Under the pieces are notes generated by a model. It saw only the letters and a list, made by a program, of their open reading frames with translations, was not told the DNA's origin and ran no database searches. The position numbers and the translations under genes were made by a program. 6,475 nucleotides of DNA from RGIG250 sp964540025 (GTDB taxonomy: Bacteria; Bacillota; Negativicutes; Selenomonadales; Selenomonadaceae), in the NCBI GenBank assembly GCA_964540025.1, contig CAZIKQ010000073.1, positions 1 to 6,475 on the forward strand, written 5' to 3'. Below, one piece after another: positions 1-6,443 of the stretch; positions within the stretch are counted from its first letter, which is position 1, and every line of letters begins with the position of its first letter.

Positions 1-54
1 GGCGGCTACGCCGCCACCTCCCCTACAGGGGAGGCTATTTTGTCAACAGTCTGA

Positions 55-73
55 GCTCTCCCAAAGGGAGAGC
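55..73. repeat. Perfect 8-bp stem-loop in the downstream region
   Basis: GCTCTCCC pairs with GGGAGAGC around an AAA loop. It is very stable, but neither strand has a following run of T: the minus strand continues CTCAGACTG. It is therefore not a classical intrinsic terminator; it could still protect the 3' end of the operon mRNA or slow polymerase. Confidence 0.6.
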
Positions 74-90
74 CAAGGGGAACGTTCTTG

Positions 91-130
91 CCTCTCCCTC
101 TGGGAGAGGTGTCATGGCGTCAGACATGAC
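91..130. repeat. Double stem-loop directly after the hybrid kinase stop
   Basis: CCTCTCCC/GGGAGAGG (91-109) is followed after one base by GTCATG/CATGAC (111-130). These are the first structures met by polymerase leaving the operon, starting 9 bp after the stop codon. No T-tract follows either, so termination here would need Rho or another signal beyond the window. Confidence 0.55.
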
Positions 131-138
131 GGAGAGGG

Positions 139-3100
139 TCAGTTCGTCAGCTTTTCCAACAGGCTGTTTATGACTCTGGCGGCGCCGCTGTCGTCCATGT
201 TTGTCACATAGGCTTCCAGCCGGGCTATATCCTTTGACCAGTCCTCCGGCAGGCTGGCTCCGGCCAGCCGGGTCATGGCATCGTCCATCCGGGCGATGTC
301 CAGCTCCTTTATGGCGCTGTTCAGGGAATTCAGGAGGTTCCGGATTGTATCGTTGTCCAGGCTGGTCTTCGGGGCTTCGCCCTTCTTTGGCAGAGCGGCG
401 GCGATCCGTTCCTTGTAATCGTAAAATTCCGCCAGGAGCTCCGGGGTCTTTTCCCGGATGAGGTCCAGCTGGAAGTTTTTTCCGGCTGTTTCCATGGCGA
501 AAAATTTCTCCCCCAGCTCCATGGCCCCGATGAGCCGGGCGATGCTTTTCTGGGCGTGGACCTCGATGGTGTAGCCGGGGACGTTCCCCGCGTTCATGAG
601 GTTTTCGATTTCTTCGCACTTTACCTCGGCGGCCTTGACGAAATCCTCCAGCAGTTCCAGGAAATTTTCCACGCCGCCGCAGTTCTTTACGCCGGTGGCG
701 TTGTCGATGCCCTGGATTTCCGGCAGCTCCGACAGGGTGGGTTTGGCGGGAGCCGCCGGGGGGGAGTCCGGGGACAGGCTGCCGGGCCCCGTTTCCCGGG
801 GAGGATAGAGAATTTTTTCCGGGGGGAGCCAGCGGCGGAGGACGGCGGTGAGCTCCTCGTCCACGATGGGCTTGGGCACGAGGTCCACCATTCCGGCCTC
901 CTTAAAGGCTTCCCGGTTGTCGCCGGAGTCGTTGGCGGTGAGGGCGACGATGGGGACGCGCTTGAAGTAATCTCCCTGGCGCCGGCGGATGTTGACGGTG
1001 GTTTCACAGCCGTCCATGCCGGGCATCATGTAGTCCATGAAGATGAGGTCAAAGGGTTCCCCGGCTTCCAGGGCGGATTCCACCAGCTGGATGGCCTCGG
1101 GGCCGCTGCTGGCGGTAAATATTTTCATGGCCAGCGGTTCCAGCAGGCGGGAGGTGACGGTGATGTTCATGGCGTTGTCGTCCACGATGAGGATCCGGGC
1201 CTCCGGGGCGGTGAAGCCGAAGCCGTATCCGGTGCCGTCCTGTTCCGGGCCGGGATTTCCGGCCGCAGCGGGAAGGGGTTCCCCTTTTGGCCGGTCCTGG
1301 CCGGGGGAGTCCACCCGGATGTAGACTGGACCGCCGGCGGGGCCCTTTTCCGCCGGGGCGGAGGGGTCATTGGCGGCCTCCGGAGCTTTCCGGGCCGGAC
1401 GGATAATCTTTTCCGGGGGGAGCCATTTCCGAAGGATGGCGGTGAGTTCCTTGCTGTCGATGGGCTTGGCTACGAAATCCACCATTCCGGCTTCCTTAAA
1501 GGCCGCCTGGCTGTCGGCAAAGACGTTGGCGGTGAGGGCGATGATGGGGACGGTTTTGAAGTAGTCCCCTTCATGGCCGCGGATGAGGGCGGTGGCTTCA
1601 CAGCCGTCCATGCCGGGCATCATGTGATCCATGAATATTATATCAAATGGTTCCATCAATTCTACCATGCGGATGGCTTCCGGGCCGCTGCAGGCGGTAA
1701 ATGTTTCCATTTCCAGGGGTTTCATCAGGCCGGTGGAAACTTTCAGGTTCATTTCGTTGTCGTCTACAATGAGGATCCGGGCCTCCGGGGCGGTGAAGTT
1801 GAAGTAGTCGTCCAGGGGGATTTCTTCTCCGGCGGGCAGTCCCCTTTCCCCGTTCAGTACCTGACAGAAGTTCAGGGAGTAAAGGGGCTGGCTGATCACG
1901 ATGGCCTCCGGGTCGTTGATGCTGCCCCCGGCCATGGCGTTGCGCAGGACCACCAGTCTGGTCCGGGTCAGGAGGTCGTGGCAGAACCGGGTTCGGCTCT
2001 GATAGGCGCCGCTGTCTACAAACACGTAGTCAGGCCAGCCGTCCGTAAGGGAAAGCTCCCGAACCTCCCGATAGGGCACGCCGAAGTTCTTTGCCATGTT
2101 TTGGAGGAGCTGGAGGGTTTCCTTCGACTGGAAGATGGCCCCGACGGAGGGGATGGCCGCCAGTACCGATTCCTTCAGGCAGGCGGCGGGGGCAGGGTCC
2201 GATACTCTCTGGGGGACGGTGAAGTAAAATTCACTGCCGGCTCCCAGCTCGCTGCGGACGCCGATTGTACCTCCCATGAGCTCCACCAGCTTCCTGGAAA
2301 GGGAGAGCCCCAGGCCGGTGCCCTCTTTGTTGCGGTTTTTCAGCTGGTCCACTTGCTGGAAGTCGCTGAAGAGCCGGGGGAGGTTTTCTTTGCTGATGCC
2401 CTGGCCCGTGTCGGCGACGGTGACGGTGAGGTCGATGGTGTCCGGGCCGGTTTTCTTTATATCGATGGAGAGGCGGACGTGGCCCCGGTCGGTAAACTTG
2501 ATGGCGTTGTTGGTGAGGTTTATGATGATCTGGCGGATGCGGACGCTGTCGCCGATGAGCTCCCGGGGCAGGCTTTTGTCCACCGCGTATTGAAGCTCGA
2601 TGGGTTTTTCCCCGATGCGGTTCAGGAGGATCATGCTCATGTCGTTCAGGAGGGAGAGGGGGGCGTAGCCGCCGTTTACCAGCGCCATTTTGCCGGACTC
2701 CACCTTGGAGAAGTCCAGGATCTCGTTGATTATGGACAGGAGGGAGCTGCCGGCGGTGCAGATATTTCCCAGATATTCCTTCTGCTGGCTGGTGAGGTGA
2801 TCCCGCAGGAGAATTTCCGTGATGCCCACGATGGAGTTCATGGGGGTGCGGATCTCGTGGCTCATGGCGGCCAGAAAGACGGACTTGGCCCGGTTGGCAT
2901 CTTCCGCCTTGTCCTTCAGCTGTTTCAGCTGGTCGGCCCGGGCTACCTCCTCGGTGATGTCCACCAGGGTGATGAAGCAGCCGATATCCGCCCGGTTGTG
3001 GGTGATGGTCTGAAGCCGGGCGCTGTAAGTGGAGCCGGCAATGTTCAGCTTGCTGGTTTTTTCCGGGCCGATCTGAGATGCCTTCGATTGGAGCCACATG

Positions 3101-3933
3101 ACCAGCTGGCCCGGCAGCACATAGGAAAGGATGGCGTTGGCGGCCTGGTTGGTGTAGACCGTGTGCAGGTCCTTGTCCAGCACGATGACCGCTTCCGCCA
3201 CGGTGTCCAGCACGGTGTCCTTCGCCGTCCGGACGATATCGTAAACCCCGTAGCGGGAAATGAGGAGGTACATGGCAAAGGCATCCAGGAATATGCCCAG
3301 GGGGATCATGTTGTCGGTGACGGCGCCGCTTCCCGAGAGAAGGGCAAAAAATATGGGAAACAGCTGGACAGCGGCGATATTCCGGCAAAGGGCGGCGCTG
3401 TCTTTATTTTCCGCCGCAAGGCTCCTTTTGTACCGCTCCCGGATGACGGACAGGGCCAGAGCGATATTGGCCAGCAGGAACAGGCCGATGAAGAGCCGGG
3501 CGGGGCCGCCGCCGGAAGCGATCACATATTTTCCGGGGATAAGGGTGGAGTCCAGAAAGGCGTAATCGGAAATCCCGAAGCCGTAATCGTCAGCGGCGAG
3601 AACCAGTACCGCCGCGGCGACGGCCCCGAGGGTCAGGGAGAGCAGGAGCCGGGGGGAAAGCTTCCGGCCAAAGAACTGGCAGATGAACAGGGTGCAGAAC
3701 AGGCAGGCCTGATTTTCGGCCAGAACAGTCAGCCGGGACAGGGAGCGCATTTCGTGGAGGGAAAGGGCGTGGTAGCCCATGAGGGTCGTGCCCAGGGCAA
3801 AAATGCAGCAGGCCAGTAAAAGGAGCATGGGGCTCCGGAAGCCGGTGCTTTCGTTTCGGTAGACATCAAGGAATACGCCGGTAGCGATCAGGATGCAGAT
3901 CAGGTTCAGGTAATACCATAAGCTGGCGGTCAT
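139..3933 (-). CDS. Hybrid sensor histidine kinase: 7TM-PAS-HisKA-HATPase-pseudoREC-REC-REC-HPt
   Basis: The 1264-aa membrane phosphorelay kinase should autophosphorylate and move phosphate through its own receivers to its HPt domain. Seven hydrophobic segments are visible (about 6-23, 36-55, 68-88, 94-113, 146-165, 185-201, 207-226), as in the HisKA_7TM family. Then come a PAS-like domain (about 236-328) and a short coiled coil. HisKA has His359 in SHEIRTP. HATPase_c has its N-box at Asn472/Asn476, G1 DTGQG at 508-512 and G2 GTGLGL at 538-543. A degenerate receiver lies at about 588-695. REC1 (about 717-843) has D724/D725, D769, T801 and K823. REC2 (about 911-1041) has D918/D919, D967, T999 and K1021. 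Pro/Gly/Ala-rich linkers follow each REC. HPt (about 1070-1180) has His1126 in HAQKSIARLIGA, and a helical tail covers 1190-1264. All catalytic residues needed for a relay are present. The ATG at 3933 overlaps the upstream stop (ATGA) and has a strong SD. There is no output domain, so a separate response regulator must receive the signal. REC1 and REC2 look like a recent internal duplication. Confidence 0.96.
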   Translation of the reverse strand: MTASLWYYLNLICILIATGVFLDVYRNESTGFRSPMLLLLACCIFALGTTLMGYHALSLHEMRSLSRLTVLAENQACLFCTLFICQFFGRKLSPRLLLSLTLGAVAAAVLVLAADDYGFGISDYAFLDSTLIPGKYVIASGGGPARLFIGLFLLANIALALSVIRERYKRSLAAENKDSAALCRNIAAVQLFPIFFALLSGSGAVTDNMIPLGIFLDAFAMYLLISRYGVYDIVRTAKDTVLDTVAEAVIVLDKDLHTVYTNQAANAILSYVLPGQLVMWLQSKASQIGPEKTSKLNIAGSTYSARLQTITHNRADIGCFITLVDITEEVARADQLKQLKDKAEDANRAKSVFLAAMSHEIRTPMNSIVGITEILLRDHLTSQQKEYLGNICTAGSSLLSIINEILDFSKVESGKMALVNGGYAPLSLLNDMSMILLNRIGEKPIELQYAVDKSLPRELIGDSVRIRQIIINLTNNAIKFTDRGHVRLSIDIKKTGPDTIDLTVTVADTGQGISKENLPRLFSDFQQVDQLKNRNKEGTGLGLSLSRKLVELMGGTIGVRSELGAGSEFYFTVPQRVSDPAPAACLKESVLAAIPSVGAIFQSKETLQLLQNMAKNFGVPYREVRELSLTDGWPDYVFVDSGAYQSRTRFCHDLLTRTRLVVLRNAMAGGSINDPEAIVISQPLYSLNFCQVLNGERGLPAGEEIPLDDYFNFTAPEARILIVDDNEMNLKVSTGLMKPLEMETFTACSGPEAIRMVELMEPFDIIFMDHMMPGMDGCEATALIRGHEGDYFKTVPIIALTANVFADSQAAFKEAGMVDFVAKPIDSKELTAILRKWLPPEKIIRPARKAPEAANDPSAPAEKGPAGGPVYIRVDSPGQDRPKGEPLPAAAGNPGPEQDGTGYGFGFTAPEARILIVDDNAMNITVTSRLLEPLAMKIFTASSGPEAIQLVESALEAGEPFDLIFMDYMMPGMDGCETTVNIRRRQGDYFKRVPIVALTANDSGDNREAFKEAGMVDLVPKPIVDEELTAVLRRWLPPEKILYPPRETGPGSLSPDSPPAAPAKPTLSELPEIQGIDNATGVKNCGGVENFLELLEDFVKAAEVKCEEIENLMNAGNVPGYTIEVHAQKSIARLIGAMELGEKFFAMETAGKNFQLDLIREKTPELLAEFYDYKERIAAALPKKGEAPKTSLDNDTIRNLLNSLNSAIKELDIARMDDAMTRLAGASLPEDWSKDIARLEAYVTNMDDSGAARVINSLLEKLTN
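811..1221 (-). repeat. Internal duplication, copy 2 (REC2 of the hybrid kinase, residues 905-1041)
   Basis: This is the second intact receiver, 4 residues longer than copy 1 because of an insertion before the phospho-acceptor strand (around residues 955-960). It keeps D918/D919, D967, T999 and K1021. The residue after the phosphorylated Asp is Tyr in this copy and His in copy 1, and the loop after the conserved Thr differs, so the two copies have begun to diverge where partner choice and phosphate lifetime are usually set. Confidence 0.85.
1405..1803 (-). repeat. Internal duplication, copy 1 (REC1 of the hybrid kinase, residues 711-843)
   Basis: This segment encodes the first intact receiver, running from a FNFTAPEARILIVDDN start to a WLPPEKI end. 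The same boundary motifs recur in copy 2 at 811-1221. At DNA level, two tracts are identical between the copies: 30 nt (1769-1798 versus 1187-1216) and 29 nt (1597-1625 versus 1003-1031). Identity that includes synonymous positions points to a fairly recent tandem duplication or gene conversion. Confidence 0.85.
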
Positions 3934-6359
3934 ACAGCGGCCTCCTTCCTTTCCGGCAGGTCATCCTCCGCCAGATCCAGGGGAAGGGTGAGGATGAAGG
4001 TAGTGCCCTCGCCCTGGTTGCTGGTGATGGTGAGCCGCCCGTTCATAATTTCCGCCAAATGGAGGGCCACCAGGGTGGTCAGGCGGGAGGTATAGGTCAG
4101 ATCCTCGCTTAGGGCGGACAGGGGGAATTCCGGGTGTAAAATCTGCCGCAGCTGGGTATCGGAGAGGCCCTGGCTGGCATCGGAGATCATGAAGCGGAAG
4201 AAGGCAAAGCCGCTGTCCTGTCCCGCCATATCGTCGGTGAGCTCGCTGGCGGCAAAGTTGGCGGCCCCGCCGGTTTTGGTAAAGATCACCGCGATGGTAA
4301 GCAGCTGACGGAGGAGAAATTCCAAATGAGCCGGGGAGGAGTAGACCTGCCGGTGGAGCAGCCGGAGGCTGGTATCGATGGTCACCCGGCGGGGAGCGCT
4401 GATCTGTTCCGCGTCGCTGATGATCCGCTGAAGCAGCTGGTCCAGGTGGATTTTCTCCCGGGTGAAGTCCATCTCCCCCGTATGGATGGTGGTGAGCCGC
4501 AGGGTATCCTGTAAAATGGTATCGAGGGCGGCGGCGGATTTTTTCAGCTTTTGAAGGGAGGCCGGATCGGCCTGACCGGCGGGAGTCTGAAGGGAAGCGG
4601 CGCTCTCCTGAATTTCGTCCAGGCGCCGGCGGACGGTCTCATTGACCGCGGCGACGATGGCCCGGCGGTCGCTGGCATTGCGGCGGGCGTCGGCGAGAAG
4701 CTCCTTGAGGATCCGGTTGTCCTCCCGCTTCCTGGCGATATTTTGGTAGATAAAGACCATTATGCCAGCCAGCATGAGGATGAAGCCGCCGATGACCCCA
4801 AATTCAAAGGGACTTATCCGGTTGACGATAAAAGCGTTTTTCTCCTGCGCCAGCGCCCTTATCCGGGCATCGCTGACCATCGCCGCCGGCAGGGTGGAAA
4901 TCCCCTGGTTCAGGATGGCCCGGAGGGTGCTGCTGCCGGCGGCCACCGCCATGGACACCTGGTAGGGCTCCGGCAGGGGAAGGTGCCGGAAAAATGTGTC
5001 CGGCCTGCGGTTTTGGGCAATCATATTTTGCAGCAGATCCGATTCCATGATGACGCTGTCCACCTCGTTCCAGCTCAGGGCGTCGAGGCAGTCCTCCATA
5101 TCCGGGTACAATTTCACCTGGGCGTCGGGATAGTGGATATTTATATAGTAGGCGTACTGGTTGTTTTGGGCCGGAACCGCCACTCTGGCCAGCAGCTCCT
5201 TGTAGGTTGAGGAGATGGCCCGCTGGTAGATCAGGGACATTTTGGAGGTGGTGACCGGGCGGGTGATCACGATGTTCTGCTCCTCCGCGGCCCAGTAGCT
5301 GCCGATTACCGGCACGCCCACGTTGACGATGCCGGACCGCAGGGCGTAGACCAGCTGGCCGGGGCTGCTATAGGGAACGTATTGGAATTTCAGCCCCGAG
5401 GACAGGGCGATGTGGCTCAGGACCTCCGGCATTATTCCCGATACGGAGTCCGAAGAGTTCACATCCGTCTTGCAGTAGGGAGCGGCTTCCTGAACGTAGC
5501 CCACGTTAATCACGGGATTGTTTTCGATAAAAACCTGCTCCGTGTCGGTTTTCAGAGCGGAGACAATGGTGCTGCCGTTTATGTATTTCAGATAATTTTC
5601 TTCATTGTAAAAGGGGTTGAGGCCCTGAATACGGCGGATGGCATAGTTAAGCTCGTCCATTATCTCCGGATTTTCCCGGGAAACGGCGAAATAGGTGGCG
5701 GCCTGCCCTACTTTGGCCCCCATGACAAAGGAATCGTTCCGCTCCGGGGCCTTGGTGATGGTGGTGGTGACGATGGCGTCCACATAGCCGGTGCTCAGGG
5801 TATCCCGCAGGGTGGACTGGGACTGAATGGGGACGGTGGCGCACTTAATCCCCTGGCGGCGGCAAAACTCCGCAAAGATGTCGGCCAGGTAACTGCTGGG
5901 GGTAATGCCGACGGTTTTGCCGTCCAGGGTAGAGGGGATGCTGGCGGAAACCACCGGCTGTCCCGGGTGGGTGTAAATATAGTATTCTTCCACCCCGCAG
6001 GGGAGGGCGCTGAAAAGAAGCTGGCTCTCCCGCAAGGGAGTTTTTGCCACTCCGGCCATCAGATCGATTTCTCCCCGGCGGAGCTTGGCCAGCAGGATTT
6101 CAAAGTCCCCGTAGACATACTCATACTGCCAGTCTGTATGGTAGGAAATTTCCTGAAGATATTCGTAGCCGTAGCCGGATTTTGCCTCCCCGTCCCTTCC
6201 CTCCTGAAAGCCTGCCTGCACGAGATAGCCCACCCGGACGATCCGGCTGGCGGCCAGAGCCGTCCCCTCAGCCGGCAGCAGGGCCAGGGACACAAAGGAA
6301 AGGACCGTAAAAGCCAGAGCCGTGAATTTTTTCAGAGCAGCCACCACCTTTCGCAGCAT
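3930..6359 (-). CDS. Membrane-anchored sensor: two substrate-binding (VFT) domains fused to a degenerate histidine kinase module
   Basis: The 809-aa product is probably an extracytoplasmic ligand sensor, not a transporter subunit. Visible order: a signal peptide at about 1-37 (basic Arg3/Lys4 and Lys10/Lys11, hydrophobic core, AlaLeuAla-Ala end); a first SBP_bac_3-like domain at about 40-262; a second at about 283-503; one TM helix at about 519-538; a charged linker to about 560; then a HisKA/HATPase-like module at 562-795. VFT1 keeps an Arg (R110 in TPLRES) where amino-acid-binding SBPs use Arg to hold the ligand carboxylate; VFT2 does not. The kinase module aligns by eye with that of the downstream gene, but the phospho-acceptor His is Glu574, the N-box Asn positions are Gln685 and Ile689, G1 reads DASQGL (Gly to Ser729, Asp727 kept), and the three G2 glycines are Thr757, Arg759 and Thr761. 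It is therefore predicted to be a pseudokinase. ATG 6359 is chosen because the signal peptide begins there. The gene is first in the operon and overlaps the next by 4 bp. The domain order is confident; the ligand is unknown. Confidence 0.93.
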   Translation of the reverse strand: MLRKVVAALKKFTALAFTVLSFVSLALLPAEGTALAASRIVRVGYLVQAGFQEGRDGEAKSGYGYEYLQEISYHTDWQYEYVYGDFEILLAKLRRGEIDLMAGVAKTPLRESQLLFSALPCGVEEYYIYTHPGQPVVSASIPSTLDGKTVGITPSSYLADIFAEFCRRQGIKCATVPIQSQSTLRDTLSTGYVDAIVTTTITKAPERNDSFVMGAKVGQAATYFAVSRENPEIMDELNYAIRRIQGLNPFYNEENYLKYINGSTIVSALKTDTEQVFIENNPVINVGYVQEAAPYCKTDVNSSDSVSGIMPEVLSHIALSSGLKFQYVPYSSPGQLVYALRSGIVNVGVPVIGSYWAAEEQNIVITRPVTTSKMSLIYQRAISSTYKELLARVAVPAQNNQYAYYINIHYPDAQVKLYPDMEDCLDALSWNEVDSVIMESDLLQNMIAQNRRPDTFFRHLPLPEPYQVSMAVAAGSSTLRAILNQGISTLPAAMVSDARIRALAQEKNAFIVNRISPFEFGVIGGFILMLAGIMVFIYQNIARKREDNRILKELLADARRNASDRRAIVAAVNETVRRRLDEIQESAASLQTPAGQADPASLQKLKKSAAALDTILQDTLRLTTIHTGEMDFTREKIHLDQLLQRIISDAEQISAPRRVTIDTSLRLLHRQVYSSPAHLEFLLRQLLTIAVIFTKTGGAANFAASELTDDMAGQDSGFAFFRFMISDASQGLSDTQLRQILHPEFPLSALSEDLTYTSRLTTLVALHLAEIMNGRLTITSNQGEGTTFILTLPLDLAEDDLPERKEAAV
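3941..3947 (-). promoter_or_regulatory. Strong Shine-Dalgarno of the hybrid kinase inside the upstream gene
   Basis: AAGGAGG lies 7 nt before ATG 3933 and within the last codons of the upstream gene. Together with the ATGA stop/start overlap (3933-3930), this fixes the start of the hybrid kinase and implies translational coupling, giving co-made and probably comparable amounts of the two proteins. Confidence 0.9.
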
Positions 6360-6362
6360 ATT

Positions 6363-6368
6363 CCCTTC
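6363..6368 (-). promoter_or_regulatory. Ribosome binding site of the sensor gene, short spacing
   Basis: GAAGGG ends only 3 nt before ATG 6359, closer than usual. Its GGG also lies in a small hairpin (TCCC, loop GAA, GGGA; positions 6372-6362) that would partly hide it. No better upstream start exists, and the signal peptide begins at this ATG, so the start is kept. Translation of gene 1 may be modest. Confidence 0.5.
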
Positions 6369-6383
6369 GGGAGCATCGGCTGT

Positions 6384-6405
6384 TGTAATCTTACTGTAAT
6401 CTTAC
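6384..6405 (-). repeat. Perfect 11-bp tandem repeat in the operon leader, possible regulator binding site
   Basis: The 11-mer GTAAGATTACA occurs twice head to tail with no mismatch and no gap (minus strand 6405-6395 and 6394-6384). One repeat per 11 bp puts both half-sites (TTACA-N6-TTACA) on the same face of the helix, the layout bound by tandem dimers of OmpR/PhoB-type response regulators. Each unit also contains GTAA-GA-TTAC, a small inverted repeat, so a palindrome-binding repressor is possible too. The repeat is certain; the regulatory role is inferred from its position between the promoter and the start codon. Confidence 0.6.
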
Positions 6406-6427
6406 CTTTTGTTGGGGCTTGTTGCAA
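6399..6427 (-). promoter_or_regulatory. Weaker alternative promoter (TTGCAA / TAAGAT, 17-bp spacer)
   Basis: TTGCAA (6427-6422) and TAAGAT (6404-6399) are separated by an ideal 17 bp; each matches 4 of 6 consensus bases. The -10 would lie within the upstream copy, in reading direction, of the 11-bp tandem repeat, so a protein bound there would control this promoter directly. It is offered as an alternative or second start beside the better -10 at 6449-6444. Confidence is low because both hexamers are weak. Confidence 0.22.
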
Positions 6428-6443
6428 TAGATTATTGAAATAT

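Larger units (their letters stand above)
1..138. repeat. Cluster of GC-rich hairpins with mirrored ends; probable small interspersed non-coding element
   Basis: The whole downstream region is built from five near-contiguous inverted repeats: 1-15 (GGCGGC/GCCGCC, 3-nt loop), 17-34 (CCTCCCCT/AGGGGAGG), 55-73 (GCTCTCCC/GGGAGAGC, loop AAA), 91-109 (CCTCTCCC/GGGAGAGG, loop TCT) and 111-130 (GTCATG/CATGAC, 8-nt loop), followed by GGAGAGGG (131-138), which abuts the stop codon. The right half reads CT-hairpin, T, variable hairpin. The left half shows the same order on the opposite strand, so the element is symmetric and probably continues a few bases left of the window. No ORF within it is credible. 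Such short hairpin repeats are common in gut Bacillota genomes (recalled, not searched). Confidence 0.7.

Noticed and set aside
1..138. CRISPR-like array
   Set aside because: The hairpins are adjacent, differ in sequence, and have no regular spacers or constant direct repeat. A small palindromic element fits better.
1..138. Classical Rho-independent terminator of the operon
   Set aside because: Stems are strong, but none is followed on the minus strand by a T-tract, so only a weaker role in RNA 3'-end stability or pausing can be supported.
35..619. Minus-strand open frame of 194 codons spanning the end of the hybrid kinase and the hairpin repeats
   Set aside because: It is out of frame with the HPt domain, very rich in Arg/Pro/Gly, and its end is made of repeat hairpins.
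2231..3388. Minus-strand open frame of 385 codons inside the hybrid kinase
   Set aside because: It is an alternate frame of the TM7/PAS/HisKA/HATPase coding region, with His/Pro/Arg-rich composition and no domain.
556..3819. Very long plus-strand open frame (1087 codons) opposite the hybrid kinase
   Set aside because: It is antisense to a protein with fully recognisable domains. Its translation is low-complexity (rich in Gly, Val, Asp, His) with no domain, as expected opposite GC-rich, codon-biased coding DNA.
3930..3933. Frameshift or split of one original gene at the overlap
   Set aside because: The overlap is a standard ATGA with a strong SD. The downstream protein begins with a proper 7TM domain and both proteins have complete ends, so these are two genes, not a broken one.
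3930..6359. ABC-transporter substrate-binding protein
   Set aside because: It has two fused SBP domains, a C-terminal TM helix and a cytoplasmic kinase-like module, and no permease or ATPase gene follows. A sensor role fits better.
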